Counted from the first letter of the stretch, positions 8,529-17,299 are shown. The stretch: 64,000 nt of DNA from Bacilli bacterium (GCA_900768345.1 CAAGCO010000007.1:124001-188000); one strand, 5' to 3'. Made by a program: numbers and translations. Notes: generated by a model not told the origin, from the sequence alone.

Positions 8529-9350
8529 ATGAAGTGTAGTAATTGTAAAGCTGAAGTAGATTCTAATATAGAGTTTTGTCCTTATTGTGGAAGAAAAATT
8601 GATATAAAAGTTAATGAAACAAAATATAAAATAATGCTTCTTTTATTACTTTTTTTCTTTCCTATTGGTATAATCTATTATTGTTTTAATCGAAAAGAAG
8701 ATTATAGAATGAAGAAAGCTTTTAGGATAATAGTTATTATTTATTTTTTACCTTTTATGGTTTCTATTGCTTTTTTTGCTTTATCTATATTAGATGGTTT
8801 TAAAAATGGTGGAGAAATGACACCTGAAAATACTGAATGTTCATATTATTGTGCTAACGAATCTTATAGAGTAATAGGAAATACTTGTTATTGTAATGAT
8901 GGTAAGAGTAAGAAATTAGAAAGTGTTACAGAAAATGAACAATCAAAAGAAGAAATAATAAATGAAAATAATAATGATGAAAAAATAGAAGTGTCAATAG
9001 TTAAAAGTGATAGTTTTGATACTGAAAAATGGTTAAATGATATTAAAAGTAAAAATGTTATTATCAATGTTATAGCTAGCAGTACTTGTCCTCATTGTCA
9101 TAACTTTAATCCTATTATTGAAAAAGTAGCAACTGATAATAATGTAAAACTATATTTTATAGAAGTTGATAAGCTAGAAAATGAAAAATACATTGCTTAT
9201 ACCAATAGTATAGAAATATCTGGTTACAGAGGATATGTACCTTATACATTTATCACATATGATGGTAAAGTAGTATCTGAAAATGAGGGTGAACTTGATA
9301 GTAATAGTGCTTTAAAGTTAGTTAAAGATGTTTTGAAACAATATAAATGA
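8529..9350 (+). CDS. Zinc-ribbon, two-helix membrane protein with C-terminal thioredoxin-like domain
   Basis: 273 residues. The ATG at 8529 follows AGGTGAT; the in-frame ATG at 8514 lies at the expected transcription start. Order of parts: zinc ribbon (CSNC and CPYC, cysteines 3, 6, 17, 20), two hydrophobic segments (about 36-53 and 67-90), a short cysteine-rich stretch (YYCANE, CYCNDG), a charged linker, and a thioredoxin-like domain with CPHC at 187-190 and a VPYTF cis-Pro segment. The basic loop between the helices makes topology ambiguous. It may be a membrane-tethered thiol-disulfide protein; the substrate is unknown. Confidence 0.75.
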   Translation: MKCSNCKAEVDSNIEFCPYCGRKIDIKVNETKYKIMLLLLLFFFPIGIIYYCFNRKEDYRMKKAFRIIVIIYFLPFMVSIAFFALSILDGFKNGGEMTPENTECSYYCANESYRVIGNTCYCNDGKSKKLESVTENEQSKEEIINENNNDEKIEVSIVKSDSFDTEKWLNDIKSKNVIINVIASSTCPHCHNFNPIIEKVATDNNVKLYFIEVDKLENEKYIAYTNSIEISGYRGYVPYTFITYDGKVVSENEGELDSNSALKLVKDVLKQYK

Positions 9351-9366
9351 TATTGTTTCTTTTTTA
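9336..9366 (+). terminator. Intrinsic terminator of the 8529 gene
   Basis: Perfect 9-bp stem AAACAATAT / ATATTGTTT then CTTTTTT. The stem starts inside the last codons and the stop codon (9348-9350) lies in the hairpin. Confidence 0.9.
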
Positions 9367-9375
9367 TATAATGTT

Positions 9376-9384
9376 TGATATAAT
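9376..9384 (+). promoter_or_regulatory. Extended -10 promoter of miaB
   Basis: TGATATAAT, 20 bases before the miaB ATG and directly after the previous terminator. Confidence 0.65.
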
Positions 9385-9404
9385 ATACGCTGGAGTTGAT
9401 TAAT

Positions 9405-10817
9405 ATGAAAACACCTAATATGTTAGATGCTAAAAAGAGAAATCAAAATGAAATAAAATATGTAGATTATGATAAGAAGTTTGATAAATTTGGAGAAGGA
9501 AAAACATTTTTTGTTAGAACCTATGGTTGTCAGATGAATGAACATGATTCTGAAAAAATACGAGGTATGATGAAGAGTGTTGGCTTTACATTAGTAGATT
9601 CTATAGAAGATGCTGATGTAGTAATTCTTAATACTTGTGCGATACGTGAGAATGCTCATGATAAAGTATTTGGTTTTTTAGGTGTTTTAAAACATTTAAA
9701 ACAAAGTAAACCTGACTTATTAATTGGTATATGTGGGTGCATGGCTCAAGAAGAAGTAGTAGTAAAAGATATATTAAATAAATATAAATATGTAGATTTT
9801 GTTTGTGGAACTCATAATTTAGATAATTTAGTATCTATAGTTAAGAATAAAATTGATACTAAAAAACAACAAATAGAAGTACTTAGTTACGAAGGCGATG
9901 TTGTTGAAAATGTACCAGTGTTAAGAGAAAGTAAATATAGTGCTTGGGTTGACATAATATATGGTTGTGATAAATTTTGTACTTATTGTATAGTTCCTTA
10001 TACTCGTGGTACTCAAAGAAGTAGAAAACATGAAGCTATTGTTGAAGAAGTAAAAGAACTTGTTAAAAATGGTTATAAAGAAGTAACTCTTTTAGGACAA
10101 AATGTTAATGCTTATGGAAAAGATTTATATGAAGACTATAATCTTGCTAATTTACTTAGTGATGTAAGTGATACTGGAATAGAGAGAATTAGATTTGTTA
10201 CTAGTCATCCATGGGATTTTACTGATGAGATGGTTGATATAATAGCTAGTCGTGATAACATAATGCCTTATATACATTTACCACTTCAATCTGGCAGTGA
10301 TAAGATACTTAAACTAATGAATAGAAAATATACAAGTAGTGAATACTTAAAACTTTATAATAGTATTCGTACTAAAGTAAAAGATTCTAGTGTTACTACT
10401 GATATAATAGTAGGTTTCCCAGGTGAAACAGAAGAAGATTTTAAGGATACATTAAAACTTGTAAATGAATGTAAATTTGACGGAGCTTTTACATTCGCAT
10501 ATAGTCCTCGTGAAAATACACCAGCTGCTTTAATGAAAGATGCTATTCCAGAAGAAGTTAAAATGGATAGACTTCATAGATTAAATGAAGTAATAAATAA
10601 ATATAGTAATGAAGCTAATGCTAGAATGAATGGTACAGTTGTTAAATGTTTAGTTACTGGGCTTAGTGATAAAGATAAAACTAAAGTATGTGGATATACT
10701 GAAAATATGAAACTTGTTAATATAGATGGACCAAAAGAATTAATTGGAAATATAGTTAATGTTAAAATTACAGATACTAAAAGTTTTTCAATGGATGGAG
10801 TATATATTAAAGAATAA
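9405..10817 (+). CDS. miaB: tRNA-2-methylthio-N6-dimethylallyladenosine synthase
   Basis: 470-residue radical-SAM methylthiotransferase that adds the 2-methylthio group to i6A37 of tRNAs reading UNN codons. Three cysteines for the auxiliary iron-sulfur cluster lie in the N-terminal UPF0004 domain (YGCQMNEHD, NTCAIRENA, GCMAQE). The radical-SAM CxxxCxxC is CDKFCTYC near residue 190, followed by IVPYTRG. A C-terminal TRAM-like domain binds tRNA. The ATG at 9405 follows TGGAG and is preferred to the TTG at 9396. In many Bacillota mutS follows miaB; here an unknown gene does. Confidence 0.95.
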   Translation: MKTPNMLDAKKRNQNEIKYVDYDKKFDKFGEGKTFFVRTYGCQMNEHDSEKIRGMMKSVGFTLVDSIEDADVVILNTCAIRENAHDKVFGFLGVLKHLKQSKPDLLIGICGCMAQEEVVVKDILNKYKYVDFVCGTHNLDNLVSIVKNKIDTKKQQIEVLSYEGDVVENVPVLRESKYSAWVDIIYGCDKFCTYCIVPYTRGTQRSRKHEAIVEEVKELVKNGYKEVTLLGQNVNAYGKDLYEDYNLANLLSDVSDTGIERIRFVTSHPWDFTDEMVDIIASRDNIMPYIHLPLQSGSDKILKLMNRKYTSSEYLKLYNSIRTKVKDSSVTTDIIVGFPGETEEDFKDTLKLVNECKFDGAFTFAYSPRENTPAALMKDAIPEEVKMDRLHRLNEVINKYSNEANARMNGTVVKCLVTGLSDKDKTKVCGYTENMKLVNIDGPKELIGNIVNVKITDTKSFSMDGVYIKE

Positions 10818-10820
10818 TTG

Positions 10821-10829
10821 TGTTATAAT
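10821..10829 (+). promoter_or_regulatory. Extended -10 promoter of the 10851 gene
   Basis: TGTTATAAT, 22 bases before the start codon, immediately after the miaB stop codon. Confidence 0.65.
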
Positions 10830-10850
10830 TTTATTAGGTAGGTGAAGTAT

Positions 10851-11444
10851 ATGAATATTAAAAAAATATTAATTATTTTATTCTTATGTGTATTAGTTGT
10901 TGGTAGTGTTTATTATTATAATGAACAATATAAAAATGTTACTGATAAAACAAAAACTGAGAAAGAAAAGATGTTAGAATCAGAAACACCTGAAGTAAAA
11001 AAATGCATAGAAGGATATGAATGTATAGATATAGAAAATACTACTTATAAATTCAGTATTAAAAGAAGTATAAAAGTTAATAATATGTTTAATTATGAAA
11101 CAAATGAAAATGAAGCTGGAACTTTAAGAATAGATGATGATGGAGTTTTAGTATTTGAAGACTTAACTGGTAAAGTAATTAAAAAATATGATAATATTGA
11201 ATCTAAAGTAGTAAGTATTGATTCAACTAAAGATAAATGTGATCTTATATATGTAGCTATTACTGAAGATGGAAAAGTATATAAGACTGAGGAAGAAGAT
11301 GGACTTTTTAGTGGAGAACCATTCTTAATGCTTCCATTAGATGAAGAATATACTAAAGTATCTTTATATAATGATACTTGTGATTTAAAACTTATTGGTT
11401 TAAATAAAAATAATGAAGTAAAAGATTTATTAGCTAATCAATAA
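10851..11444 (+). CDS. Membrane-anchored hypothetical protein
   Basis: 197 residues, not recognised. The ATG at 10851 follows AGGTGAAG. An N-terminal hydrophobic segment (about residues 4-22) should act as a signal anchor, leaving a ~170-residue acidic extracytoplasmic domain. This domain has four cysteines (two in the KKCIEGYEC region, two near KDKC and NDTC) that could form disulfides, and a beta-rich pattern with repeated DDDG/EDG turns. No catalytic motif is visible. Confidence 0.65.
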   Translation: MNIKKILIILFLCVLVVGSVYYYNEQYKNVTDKTKTEKEKMLESETPEVKKCIEGYECIDIENTTYKFSIKRSIKVNNMFNYETNENEAGTLRIDDDGVLVFEDLTGKVIKKYDNIESKVVSIDSTKDKCDLIYVAITEDGKVYKTEEEDGLFSGEPFLMLPLDEEYTKVSLYNDTCDLKLIGLNKNNEVKDLLANQ

Positions 11445-11453
11445 ATCTTTTTT
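11421..11453 (+). terminator. Intrinsic terminator of the 10851 gene
   Basis: 11-bp stem AAAGATTTATT / AATAAATCTTT then a T run. The stop codon (11442-11444) is in the right arm. Confidence 0.85.
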
Positions 11454-11490
11454 AATGGATGTATACAAACAAAAATTCGTTATTAATTTA

Positions 11491-11519
11491 TTGACATTTT
11501 TTTGATGAAATATTATATT
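11491..11519 (+). promoter_or_regulatory. Promoter of the 11538-priA operon
   Basis: TTGACA (11491-11496), 17-bp spacer, TATATT (11514-11519). It should drive three overlapping genes ending with priA. Confidence 0.8.
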
Positions 11520-11537
11520 GTTAGTAGAGGTAATATT

Positions 11538-12053
11538 ATGAAGAGATTATATATCGATTTTGATGGTGTAGTGATGGATACCATACCACCATTATATGAT
11601 GCTTTACAAAAGAGTGGAGCGGATGTAACTAACGAAAGTGAAATTAGAGTTTTTTTTGCTAGTTATGATTTTTCTAAAATTATAAATGATGATAATATTC
11701 TAAATGATTCAATTAACTGTATTAAAAAATTAATTGATAGTAAGATGTTTGAAATATCATTTTTAACTCATGTTAATTCTTTAACAGAGGGTTGCGTTAA
11801 AGTAGAATACTTAAGACAACATTTTAAAGATATAACTATTATTATGGTTCCTAAAGAAATATCTAAAACTAAAGTAGTACATAGTGAAGGAGCTATACTT
11901 GTAGATGATTATTCAGGTAATTTAAAAGAATGGGAAGAAAATGGTGGAATAGCTGTTAGATTTTCTAAAGAACTTGAATCTCATGGATATAAAGTATTAA
12001 ATCATTTAGATGAGCTTATTAATATGTTTAAGGATGAGGTGAGTGAATGTTAG
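11538..12053 (+). CDS. HAD-like 5'(3')-deoxyribonucleotidase-type protein
   Basis: 171 residues. The ATG at 11538 follows AGAGGTAA; the in-frame TTG at 11502 lies between the promoter boxes. The haloacid-dehalogenase nucleophile motif is IDFDGVVMDT (residues about 5-14) and the C-terminal acidic motif is VDDYSGNLKEW. This layout resembles the small NT5C-type deoxyribonucleotidases that dephosphorylate nucleotides. The gene overlaps the next by 7 bases, suggesting translational coupling. Confidence 0.7.
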   Translation: MKRLYIDFDGVVMDTIPPLYDALQKSGADVTNESEIRVFFASYDFSKIINDDNILNDSINCIKKLIDSKMFEISFLTHVNSLTEGCVKVEYLRQHFKDITIIMVPKEISKTKVVHSEGAILVDDYSGNLKEWEENGGIAVRFSKELESHGYKVLNHLDELINMFKDEVSEC

Positions 12054-12577
12054 AAGTAATAAGAATAGTAACAGGATTTTTAAAAGAAAATTGTTATATT
12101 ATACATAATGGAATAGATTGTTTAGTAGTAGATCCAGGTGATGATCAAAAGAAAATATTAACTGAAATAAATAGTAGAGGTTTGCATGTTAAAGGAATAC
12201 TAATAACACATTATCATTTTGATCATGTAGGATGTTTAGAAACATTTAAAGAAATATATCCTACTGCTAGAATAGTTGATTATAAAACTAAAGGTGACGT
12301 TAAAATAGATACATTTGAATTCAAAGTAATAGAGACTTACGGTCATACTATGGATAGTGTATCATTCTACTTTGATAAAAATGATATACTATTTACTGGA
12401 GACTTTGTATTTAAAGAGACTATTGGAAACTTCGAAGAAGATAATGAGCAAGCTATGATAAATAGTCTTAAAGTATTTAAATATATGTCAACTAATGTTA
12501 AAGTGTATCCTGGTCATGATGAAGAAACTACTGTTGAACATGAGCTTAAATATAATCCATTTTTAAGAGGAATTTAA
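12047..12577 (+). CDS. MBL-fold metallo-hydrolase (glyoxalase II-like)
   Basis: 176 residues, the usual length of small single-domain metallo-beta-lactamase-fold hydrolases. The metal-binding motif is THYHFDHVG near residue 58, followed by a YGHTMDS histidine, FTGDF, and VYPGHDEET. It is cytoplasmic. YcbL/glyoxalase II-type thioester hydrolysis is the family's typical activity, but the substrate cannot be read from the sequence. It overlaps both neighbours (7 bases upstream, 1 base downstream with priA, TAATG). Confidence 0.85.
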   Translation: MLEVIRIVTGFLKENCYIIHNGIDCLVVDPGDDQKKILTEINSRGLHVKGILITHYHFDHVGCLETFKEIYPTARIVDYKTKGDVKIDTFEFKVIETYGHTMDSVSFYFDKNDILFTGDFVFKETIGNFEEDNEQAMINSLKVFKYMSTNVKVYPGHDEETTVEHELKYNPFLRGI

Positions 12578-14730
12578 TGCTTGCGAGTGTAATAATAGAA
12601 TATTCAGTAAAATCATTAAATAAAGTATTTGATTATATAGTACCTATAGAGTTAAAAGATATTATTAAAGTAGGTCATAAAGTAATAGTTCCTTTTGGAA
12701 AAGTAGAGGTAGAAGGCTTTGTTCTTAAATTACATAATAATAAAGATAATTCTTTAGAATATAGAAGTATTATTAGAATACAAGAAAGTGATTTTTATTT
12801 AAATGAAGAATTACTCAAGTTAGGTAAATATATGAGTGATTTTTTGTTATGTAATTTAATATCATGTTATCAAGTAATGTTACCTAAAGCTTTAAAAGCA
12901 TCATTAAAAACTAATATTAATAGAAAATATATTACTAAAGTATCATTAAATAAAGAAATTGATGTGGATAAATATATTCTTGAACATAAAAGAAATACTG
13001 GTGAAATTAATATTATTAATAGTTTAAGAGATGGAGAAAAAGAGAAAAAAGAGTTTAGTAGTTCTATAAAGAAATTAATTGAAAAAGGAATAGTAATTGA
13101 AAATAAATGTGAAGTTAATCGTGAAGTAGTAACTGATTCTATGGAAAAGAAAATTAATTTAACTGAGGGTCAGTTAAATGCAGTAAATGAAATATTGAAT
13201 TCTAGTGATTCTAAGTTTTTATTATATGGTGTTACTGGTAGTGGTAAAACAGAAGTTTATATAGAACTTTTAAGACGTATTTTAAAGTTAAATAAGACTG
13301 GTATAGTATTAGTACCTGAAATATCTTTAACTCCTCAAATAGTGGCTCGTTTTAAGGGTGTATTTGGTGATAATGTAGCTGTGTTTCATAGTTCTTTAAG
13401 TGAAGGGGAAAAGTATGATGAATATAGAAGAATTATGAATGGTGAAGTTTCTTTAGTGGTTGGAGCTAGAAGTGCAGTGTTTGCTCCTTTAAAAAATATA
13501 GGACTAATTATAATAGATGAATGTCAAAGTCAAACATATAAACAAGAAAATACTCCTAAGTATAATGCGATAGATATTGCATTTAAAAGAGCTGAATATA
13601 ATAATGCTAAAGTAATAATGGGAAGTGCAACTCCATCTTTAGAACAATATGCTAGAGGTAAAAAAGGAGTATTCCATTTAATAAATCTTCCATCTAGAAT
13701 AAGCGGTAGACTTCCATCTTTTGAAATAGTAGATATGGATAAGGAAGCTAAAAAACATAACTATATAATTAGTGATAAACTTGATAGGGAAATAAAAGAA
13801 GCATTAAGTAGAAAAGAACAAGTTATACTTTTATTAAATAGAAGAGGATACTCTACATTTTTAAGTTGTACTAATTGTGGTTTTGTTTATAAATGTCCTA
13901 ACTGTGATATATCACTAATTTATCATAAGAGTAGTAATAGCTATAGTTGTCACTATTGTGGATATAGATGTCAGAAGAGTGATATTTGTCCTAGTTGTCA
14001 TGAAGAAGCTATTAAAGATTTAGGACTTGGTACTGAAAAACTAGAAGGAATGATTGCTAAAAAGTATGGTGTTGAAGTTCTTAGAATGGATGCTGATACT
14101 ACTAGTACTAAAAATGCTCATCAAAAATTAATAAATGAATTTTCAAGTGGTAAATATAGTATACTTGTTGGTACTCAAATGATATCAAAAGGACTAAATT
14201 TTGAGAATGTTAGCTTAGTTGGAACAATAAATAGTGATGCTTCTCTTTCTATACCGGACTTTAGAAGTGCAGAGAGAACTTATGAATTATTAAGTCAAAC
14301 TGCTGGAAGAGTTGGAAGATTCAATTTACCTGGTAAAGTTATAATTCAAACATATAATCCAACTAACTATGTATATAGAAGTGTAGTAAAAAATGATTTT
14401 GATGCATTCTTTAATTATGAGATGAATATTCGTAAGAAATTAATGTATCCGCCATATTATTATATTTGTAATATTTTGATAACAAGTACTACATTTAATG
14501 AGGCAGGAGAAGGTGCTTCTAAAATTAAAAAATATTTGGATAGTAAGCTTGATGAAAAAGAATTTATAGTGCTTGGGCCATCTGTATCAAGTATAGTAAG
14601 ACTTAATAATAAATATAGATTTAATATAATGATAAAATATAAAAAAATAGACAATTTATTACCTATAATGAGGGAGGTAAATGACATTAATATAAAGAAT
14701 GTGTCTATTGATATAAATATAAATATTTAA
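12577..14730 (+). CDS. priA: Primosomal protein N' (PriA helicase)
   Basis: 717 residues; the 3'-5' helicase that reloads the replisome at stalled forks. It has the N-terminal DNA-binding domain, Walker A GVTGSGKTEVY near residue 217, an eight-cysteine zinc-binding block (CTNCGF, CPNC, CHYC, CPSC, about residues 430-470), and helicase C-terminal motifs GTQMISKG and AGRVGR. The Walker B, normally DEEH, reads DECQ (residues 314-317). The start overlaps the upstream gene by one base with AGAGG in front. fmt follows with its own promoter inside the priA end. Confidence 0.95.
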   Translation: MLASVIIEYSVKSLNKVFDYIVPIELKDIIKVGHKVIVPFGKVEVEGFVLKLHNNKDNSLEYRSIIRIQESDFYLNEELLKLGKYMSDFLLCNLISCYQVMLPKALKASLKTNINRKYITKVSLNKEIDVDKYILEHKRNTGEINIINSLRDGEKEKKEFSSSIKKLIEKGIVIENKCEVNREVVTDSMEKKINLTEGQLNAVNEILNSSDSKFLLYGVTGSGKTEVYIELLRRILKLNKTGIVLVPEISLTPQIVARFKGVFGDNVAVFHSSLSEGEKYDEYRRIMNGEVSLVVGARSAVFAPLKNIGLIIIDECQSQTYKQENTPKYNAIDIAFKRAEYNNAKVIMGSATPSLEQYARGKKGVFHLINLPSRISGRLPSFEIVDMDKEAKKHNYIISDKLDREIKEALSRKEQVILLLNRRGYSTFLSCTNCGFVYKCPNCDISLIYHKSSNSYSCHYCGYRCQKSDICPSCHEEAIKDLGLGTEKLEGMIAKKYGVEVLRMDADTTSTKNAHQKLINEFSSGKYSILVGTQMISKGLNFENVSLVGTINSDASLSIPDFRSAERTYELLSQTAGRVGRFNLPGKVIIQTYNPTNYVYRSVVKNDFDAFFNYEMNIRKKLMYPPYYYICNILITSTTFNEAGEGASKIKKYLDSKLDEKEFIVLGPSVSSIVRLNNKYRFNIMIKYKKIDNLLPIMREVNDINIKNVSIDININI

Positions 14731-14736
14731 TATAAT
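14708..14736 (+). promoter_or_regulatory. fmt promoter inside the priA 3' end
   Basis: TTGATA (14708-14713), 17 bp, TATAAT (14731-14736). The -35 lies within priA codons and the -10 begins right after its stop codon. Confidence 0.75.
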
Positions 14737-14752
14737 TTGTGTAGGTGATATG

Positions 14753-15685
14753 ATGAAAGATAAAAAAGTTGTATTTATGGGAACACCTGAATTTAGTGTA
14801 CCAGTACTTGAAATGTTAATAGAAAATACTAATGTTATTTTAGTAGTAACTCAACCAGATAAAGAAGTTGGAAGACATCATGAATTAAAGGCATCTCCAG
14901 TTAAAGAGTGTGCTTTAAAGCATAATATAGAAGTATATCAACCAAATAAAATAAGAAGTGAATATGAATATATATTAGAGAAGAATCCTGATGTTATAAT
15001 AACTTGTGCTTATGGGCAAATAATACCAAGTATATTACTTGATACACCTAAATATAAAGCAATTAATGTTCATGCATCTTTACTTCCTAAATTAAGAGGT
15101 GGAAGTCCACTTCATAAATGTATAATTGATGGATATAAAGAAACAGGAGTAACAATTATGTATATGGCTCCTGGTATGGATGATGGAGATATTATTACTC
15201 AAAGAAGTATTGAAATAAAAGACACTGATAATGTTGGAATAATACATGATGAACTTAGTGTTATGGGACGTGATTTACTTTTAGAAACACTTCCTAATAT
15301 ATTCAGTGGTAATATTACTAGAACAAAACAAAATCCTGATGAAGCAACATTTGCTTATAATATAAAACGTGAAGAAGAAAAATTAGATTTTAATAAAACT
15401 GCTCGTGAAGTGTTTAATCAAATAAGAGGTATGTATCCTTTCCCAGTAGCATATACAACACTTAATGGAGAAATAATAAAAGTTTGTGAATCAAAATTAA
15501 GTGATAAAGAAAAAGGAAAACCTGGAGAAATAATAGATGCTACTAAAGAAGGAATAACTGTTATGTGCAAAGATAAAGCAATAATAATTACTAAATTAAA
15601 ACCTAGTGGTAAAAAAGAAATGACAGCTAAAGATTATTTAAATGGAAAAAATAAAGATAATTTAGTTGGAGAAATATTATGTTAA
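14753..15685 (+). CDS. fmt: Methionyl-tRNA formyltransferase
   Basis: 310 residues; formylates initiator Met-tRNA with 10-formyl-THF. The N-terminal formyltransferase domain shows FMGTPEFSVPVL at the start, the active-site NVHASLLPKLRGGSPL near residue 108 and the catalytic Asp region GMDDGDI. A C-terminal OB-like domain follows. Two adjacent ATGs exist; 14753 has the better spacing from AGGTG, and 14750 is possible. It overlaps the next gene by 7 bases. The partner def gene is not in the window. Confidence 0.95.
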   Translation: MKDKKVVFMGTPEFSVPVLEMLIENTNVILVVTQPDKEVGRHHELKASPVKECALKHNIEVYQPNKIRSEYEYILEKNPDVIITCAYGQIIPSILLDTPKYKAINVHASLLPKLRGGSPLHKCIIDGYKETGVTIMYMAPGMDDGDIITQRSIEIKDTDNVGIIHDELSVMGRDLLLETLPNIFSGNITRTKQNPDEATFAYNIKREEEKLDFNKTAREVFNQIRGMYPFPVAYTTLNGEIIKVCESKLSDKEKGKPGEIIDATKEGITVMCKDKAIIITKLKPSGKKEMTAKDYLNGKNKDNLVGEILC

Positions 15686-16437
15686 AAGAAATATTTAATA
15701 AAGAAGAAAAATCTGAAGAAGAAAAAACAAAAGAAATAAATCAAAAAACTTTGATTTATTTAATAATATTTGTAGTTGGTATTTCGTTTTTATTTATTAA
15801 TACTAATGAAAAAGGAAATGGTAATAATACAAAACCTAATAACGAAAATACTATAACTATTACAAAAGAAGATATTGTAAAAAAACTTGATAATATCAAA
15901 GATAATTATAGTCTTGATATAACAGAAAAAGTAAATAATGAAATAGTTAAGTTGAAGATAGATACTGATGGAAAATTAACTTCATATATTAGTGAATCTA
16001 TAGATAGTGGTGGATATATATATTATAATAATGAATATTTTGTTCCAGGAAATAATAATGATTTTGTAGTAAGTAAAAATGTTAAAAAATCTATAGCAGA
16101 AAACATATATGATTTAGATTTAGTTAAATCGTTAACCAATTATTGTGAATTTATAGATAACAATACTTGTAAAATTAAATATTCTGATTATCTAAAAGAA
16201 TATAACTATAAATATAAAACTACTTACGAAATAGAAGAAGATGATAATTTCTTAATTAGCTTTACTTATAGTGAAAACTATATAACAAAGATATCTTATG
16301 ATTATACTTTAATTAATAAAATAATTAATAATAGTGAAAACAAAATAAATTATATAATTAGAATTAGCAATATAAATAAAAATGATTTTTCAGATCAGTT
16401 TGAATATTTTAATAATTTAATTAAAAAGAAAAACTAA
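15679..16437 (+). CDS. Single-pass membrane protein of unknown function
   Basis: 252 residues. A charged, Glu/Lys-rich N-terminus (~25 residues, cytoplasmic) precedes one transmembrane segment (about residues 28-46) and a long Asn/Lys-rich extracytoplasmic region. That region has a lipoprotein-like beta pattern (VDEI-, DLDLVKSL) and two cysteines (NYCEF, NTCKI). Not recognised. It overlaps fmt by 7 bases and so is likely co-transcribed; a GGAG lies upstream of its ATG. Confidence 0.65.
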   Translation: MLKEIFNKEEKSEEEKTKEINQKTLIYLIIFVVGISFLFINTNEKGNGNNTKPNNENTITITKEDIVKKLDNIKDNYSLDITEKVNNEIVKLKIDTDGKLTSYISESIDSGGYIYYNNEYFVPGNNNDFVVSKNVKKSIAENIYDLDLVKSLTNYCEFIDNNTCKIKYSDYLKEYNYKYKTTYEIEEDDNFLISFTYSENYITKISYDYTLINKIINNSENKINYIIRISNINKNDFSDQFEYFNNLIKKKN

Positions 16438-16486
16438 TTTTGTCGAATTTGATGAAAACAATATTTAAAAATAGTAATATATACTT

Positions 16487-16567
16487 ATGAAAAATATAAA
16501 TGAGCATTTCAAAGAGATGGATTTGTTGATTAATGATTGTATTTTAGATTTTGAGAGTAAACTTTAG
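16487..16567 (+). CDS. Possible 26-residue small ORF
   Basis: ATG 16487 to TAG 16567 encodes a short amphipathic helix-like peptide (starts MKNINEHFKEMD). There is no ribosome binding site; a TAATAT -10-like box ends six bases before the ATG, which would give a leaderless transcript. Its stop codon falls inside an intrinsic terminator, as in most real genes here. There is no homology evidence. Confidence 0.35.
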   Translation: MKNINEHFKEMDLLINDCILDFESKL

Positions 16568-16582
16568 GGTTTGCTCTTTTAT
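16553..16582 (+). terminator. Intrinsic terminator upstream of gpsB
   Basis: 9-bp stem AGAGTAAAC / GTTTGCTCT with one G-T pair, followed by TTTT. It encloses the stop codon of the 26-residue ORF. Confidence 0.7.
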
Positions 16583-16583
16583 C

Positions 16584-16612
16584 TTGCAAATATATATTTT
16601 TTGAGGTAAAAT
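16584..16612 (+). promoter_or_regulatory. gpsB promoter
   Basis: TTGCAA (16584-16589), 17 bp, TAAAAT (16607-16612). The in-frame GTG at 16617 would lie at the transcription start, so the ATG at 16638 is preferred. Confidence 0.65.
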
Positions 16613-16637
16613 TATTGTGGAAGAGAGGCTAAAAAGT

Positions 16638-16955
16638 ATGTATGATGATAAGAGATTTCTAACAGCTAAAGAAATACTAGATAAGGATTTTAAAATAGAT
16701 GCTAGAGGATATAGACCTCAAGAGGTTGATCAATTTCTTGATTTAATCATTAAAGATTATGTTGATTTTGAAACAACAACAAAAAGATTAGTTACTGAAA
16801 TTAAATCTTTAGAATCAGATAATGCTAAATTAAAGGCTGAACTTAGAAACTTAAAATCTGCACTTGAAATAGCTAACTCTAATAAAGGTGTAACTAATGT
16901 TGATTTATTAAAAAGAATTAGTGACCTTGAAAAAGTTGTATATGGAGAAGAATAA
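16638..16955 (+). CDS. gpsB: Cell division protein GpsB
   Basis: 105 residues, normal for this DivIVA-related coiled-coil protein that links the division machinery to penicillin-binding proteins. The N-terminal membrane/PBP-binding block shows LTAKEILDKDFK, then RGYRPQEVDQFLD, then a coiled coil (about residues 45-80) and a short C-terminal helix. ATG 16638 follows GAGAGG. Its position directly before rnpB is conserved in Bacillus. Its stop codon overlaps the first stem of rnpB. Confidence 0.9.
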   Translation: MYDDKRFLTAKEILDKDFKIDARGYRPQEVDQFLDLIIKDYVDFETTTKRLVTEIKSLESDNAKLKAELRNLKSALEIANSNKGVTNVDLLKRISDLEKVVYGEE

Positions 16956-17299
16956 TTTTTTAGGCAAACGCTGCATTTAATGTAGAGGAAAGTCCATGCT
17001 CACTCATTCTGAAATGAATGAAAGTGTTCGCGCTAAGGGAAAAAATAACCTTAGGTAGTACGTAAGTATTAACGGCGATGAGGTAGTCAAGAACTGACTA
17101 TATTAGTCATAAAGTGCCATAGAGACGAGATAGTTAGGGATAACTATTGTGGAACGAGGTAAACCCCACGAGTGAGAAACCCAAAATTGGTAGGGGAGCT
17201 CTTACAAATGAATAACAAAGGAGTAAGGGAAAGAGAAATCTTTAGATAAATGTTTGCCACCTATTTATAGGTACAGAACATGGCTTATTAAAAATTATT
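16951..17299 (+). ncRNA. rnpB: RNase P RNA (B type)
   Basis: The catalytic RNA of tRNA 5' maturation. Conserved blocks are GAGGAAAGTCCATGCTC near 16984, the AGAGACGAG region, GGTAAACCCCACGAG near 17159, GAGAAACCCAA, and the 3' block ACAGAACATGGCTTA near 17273. The ends pair as stem P1: AATAATTTTT (16951-16960) with AAAAATTATT (17290-17299), followed by a T run that should terminate transcription. The 5' arm overlaps the gpsB stop codon. Ends are placed from P1 pairing. Confidence 0.95.
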
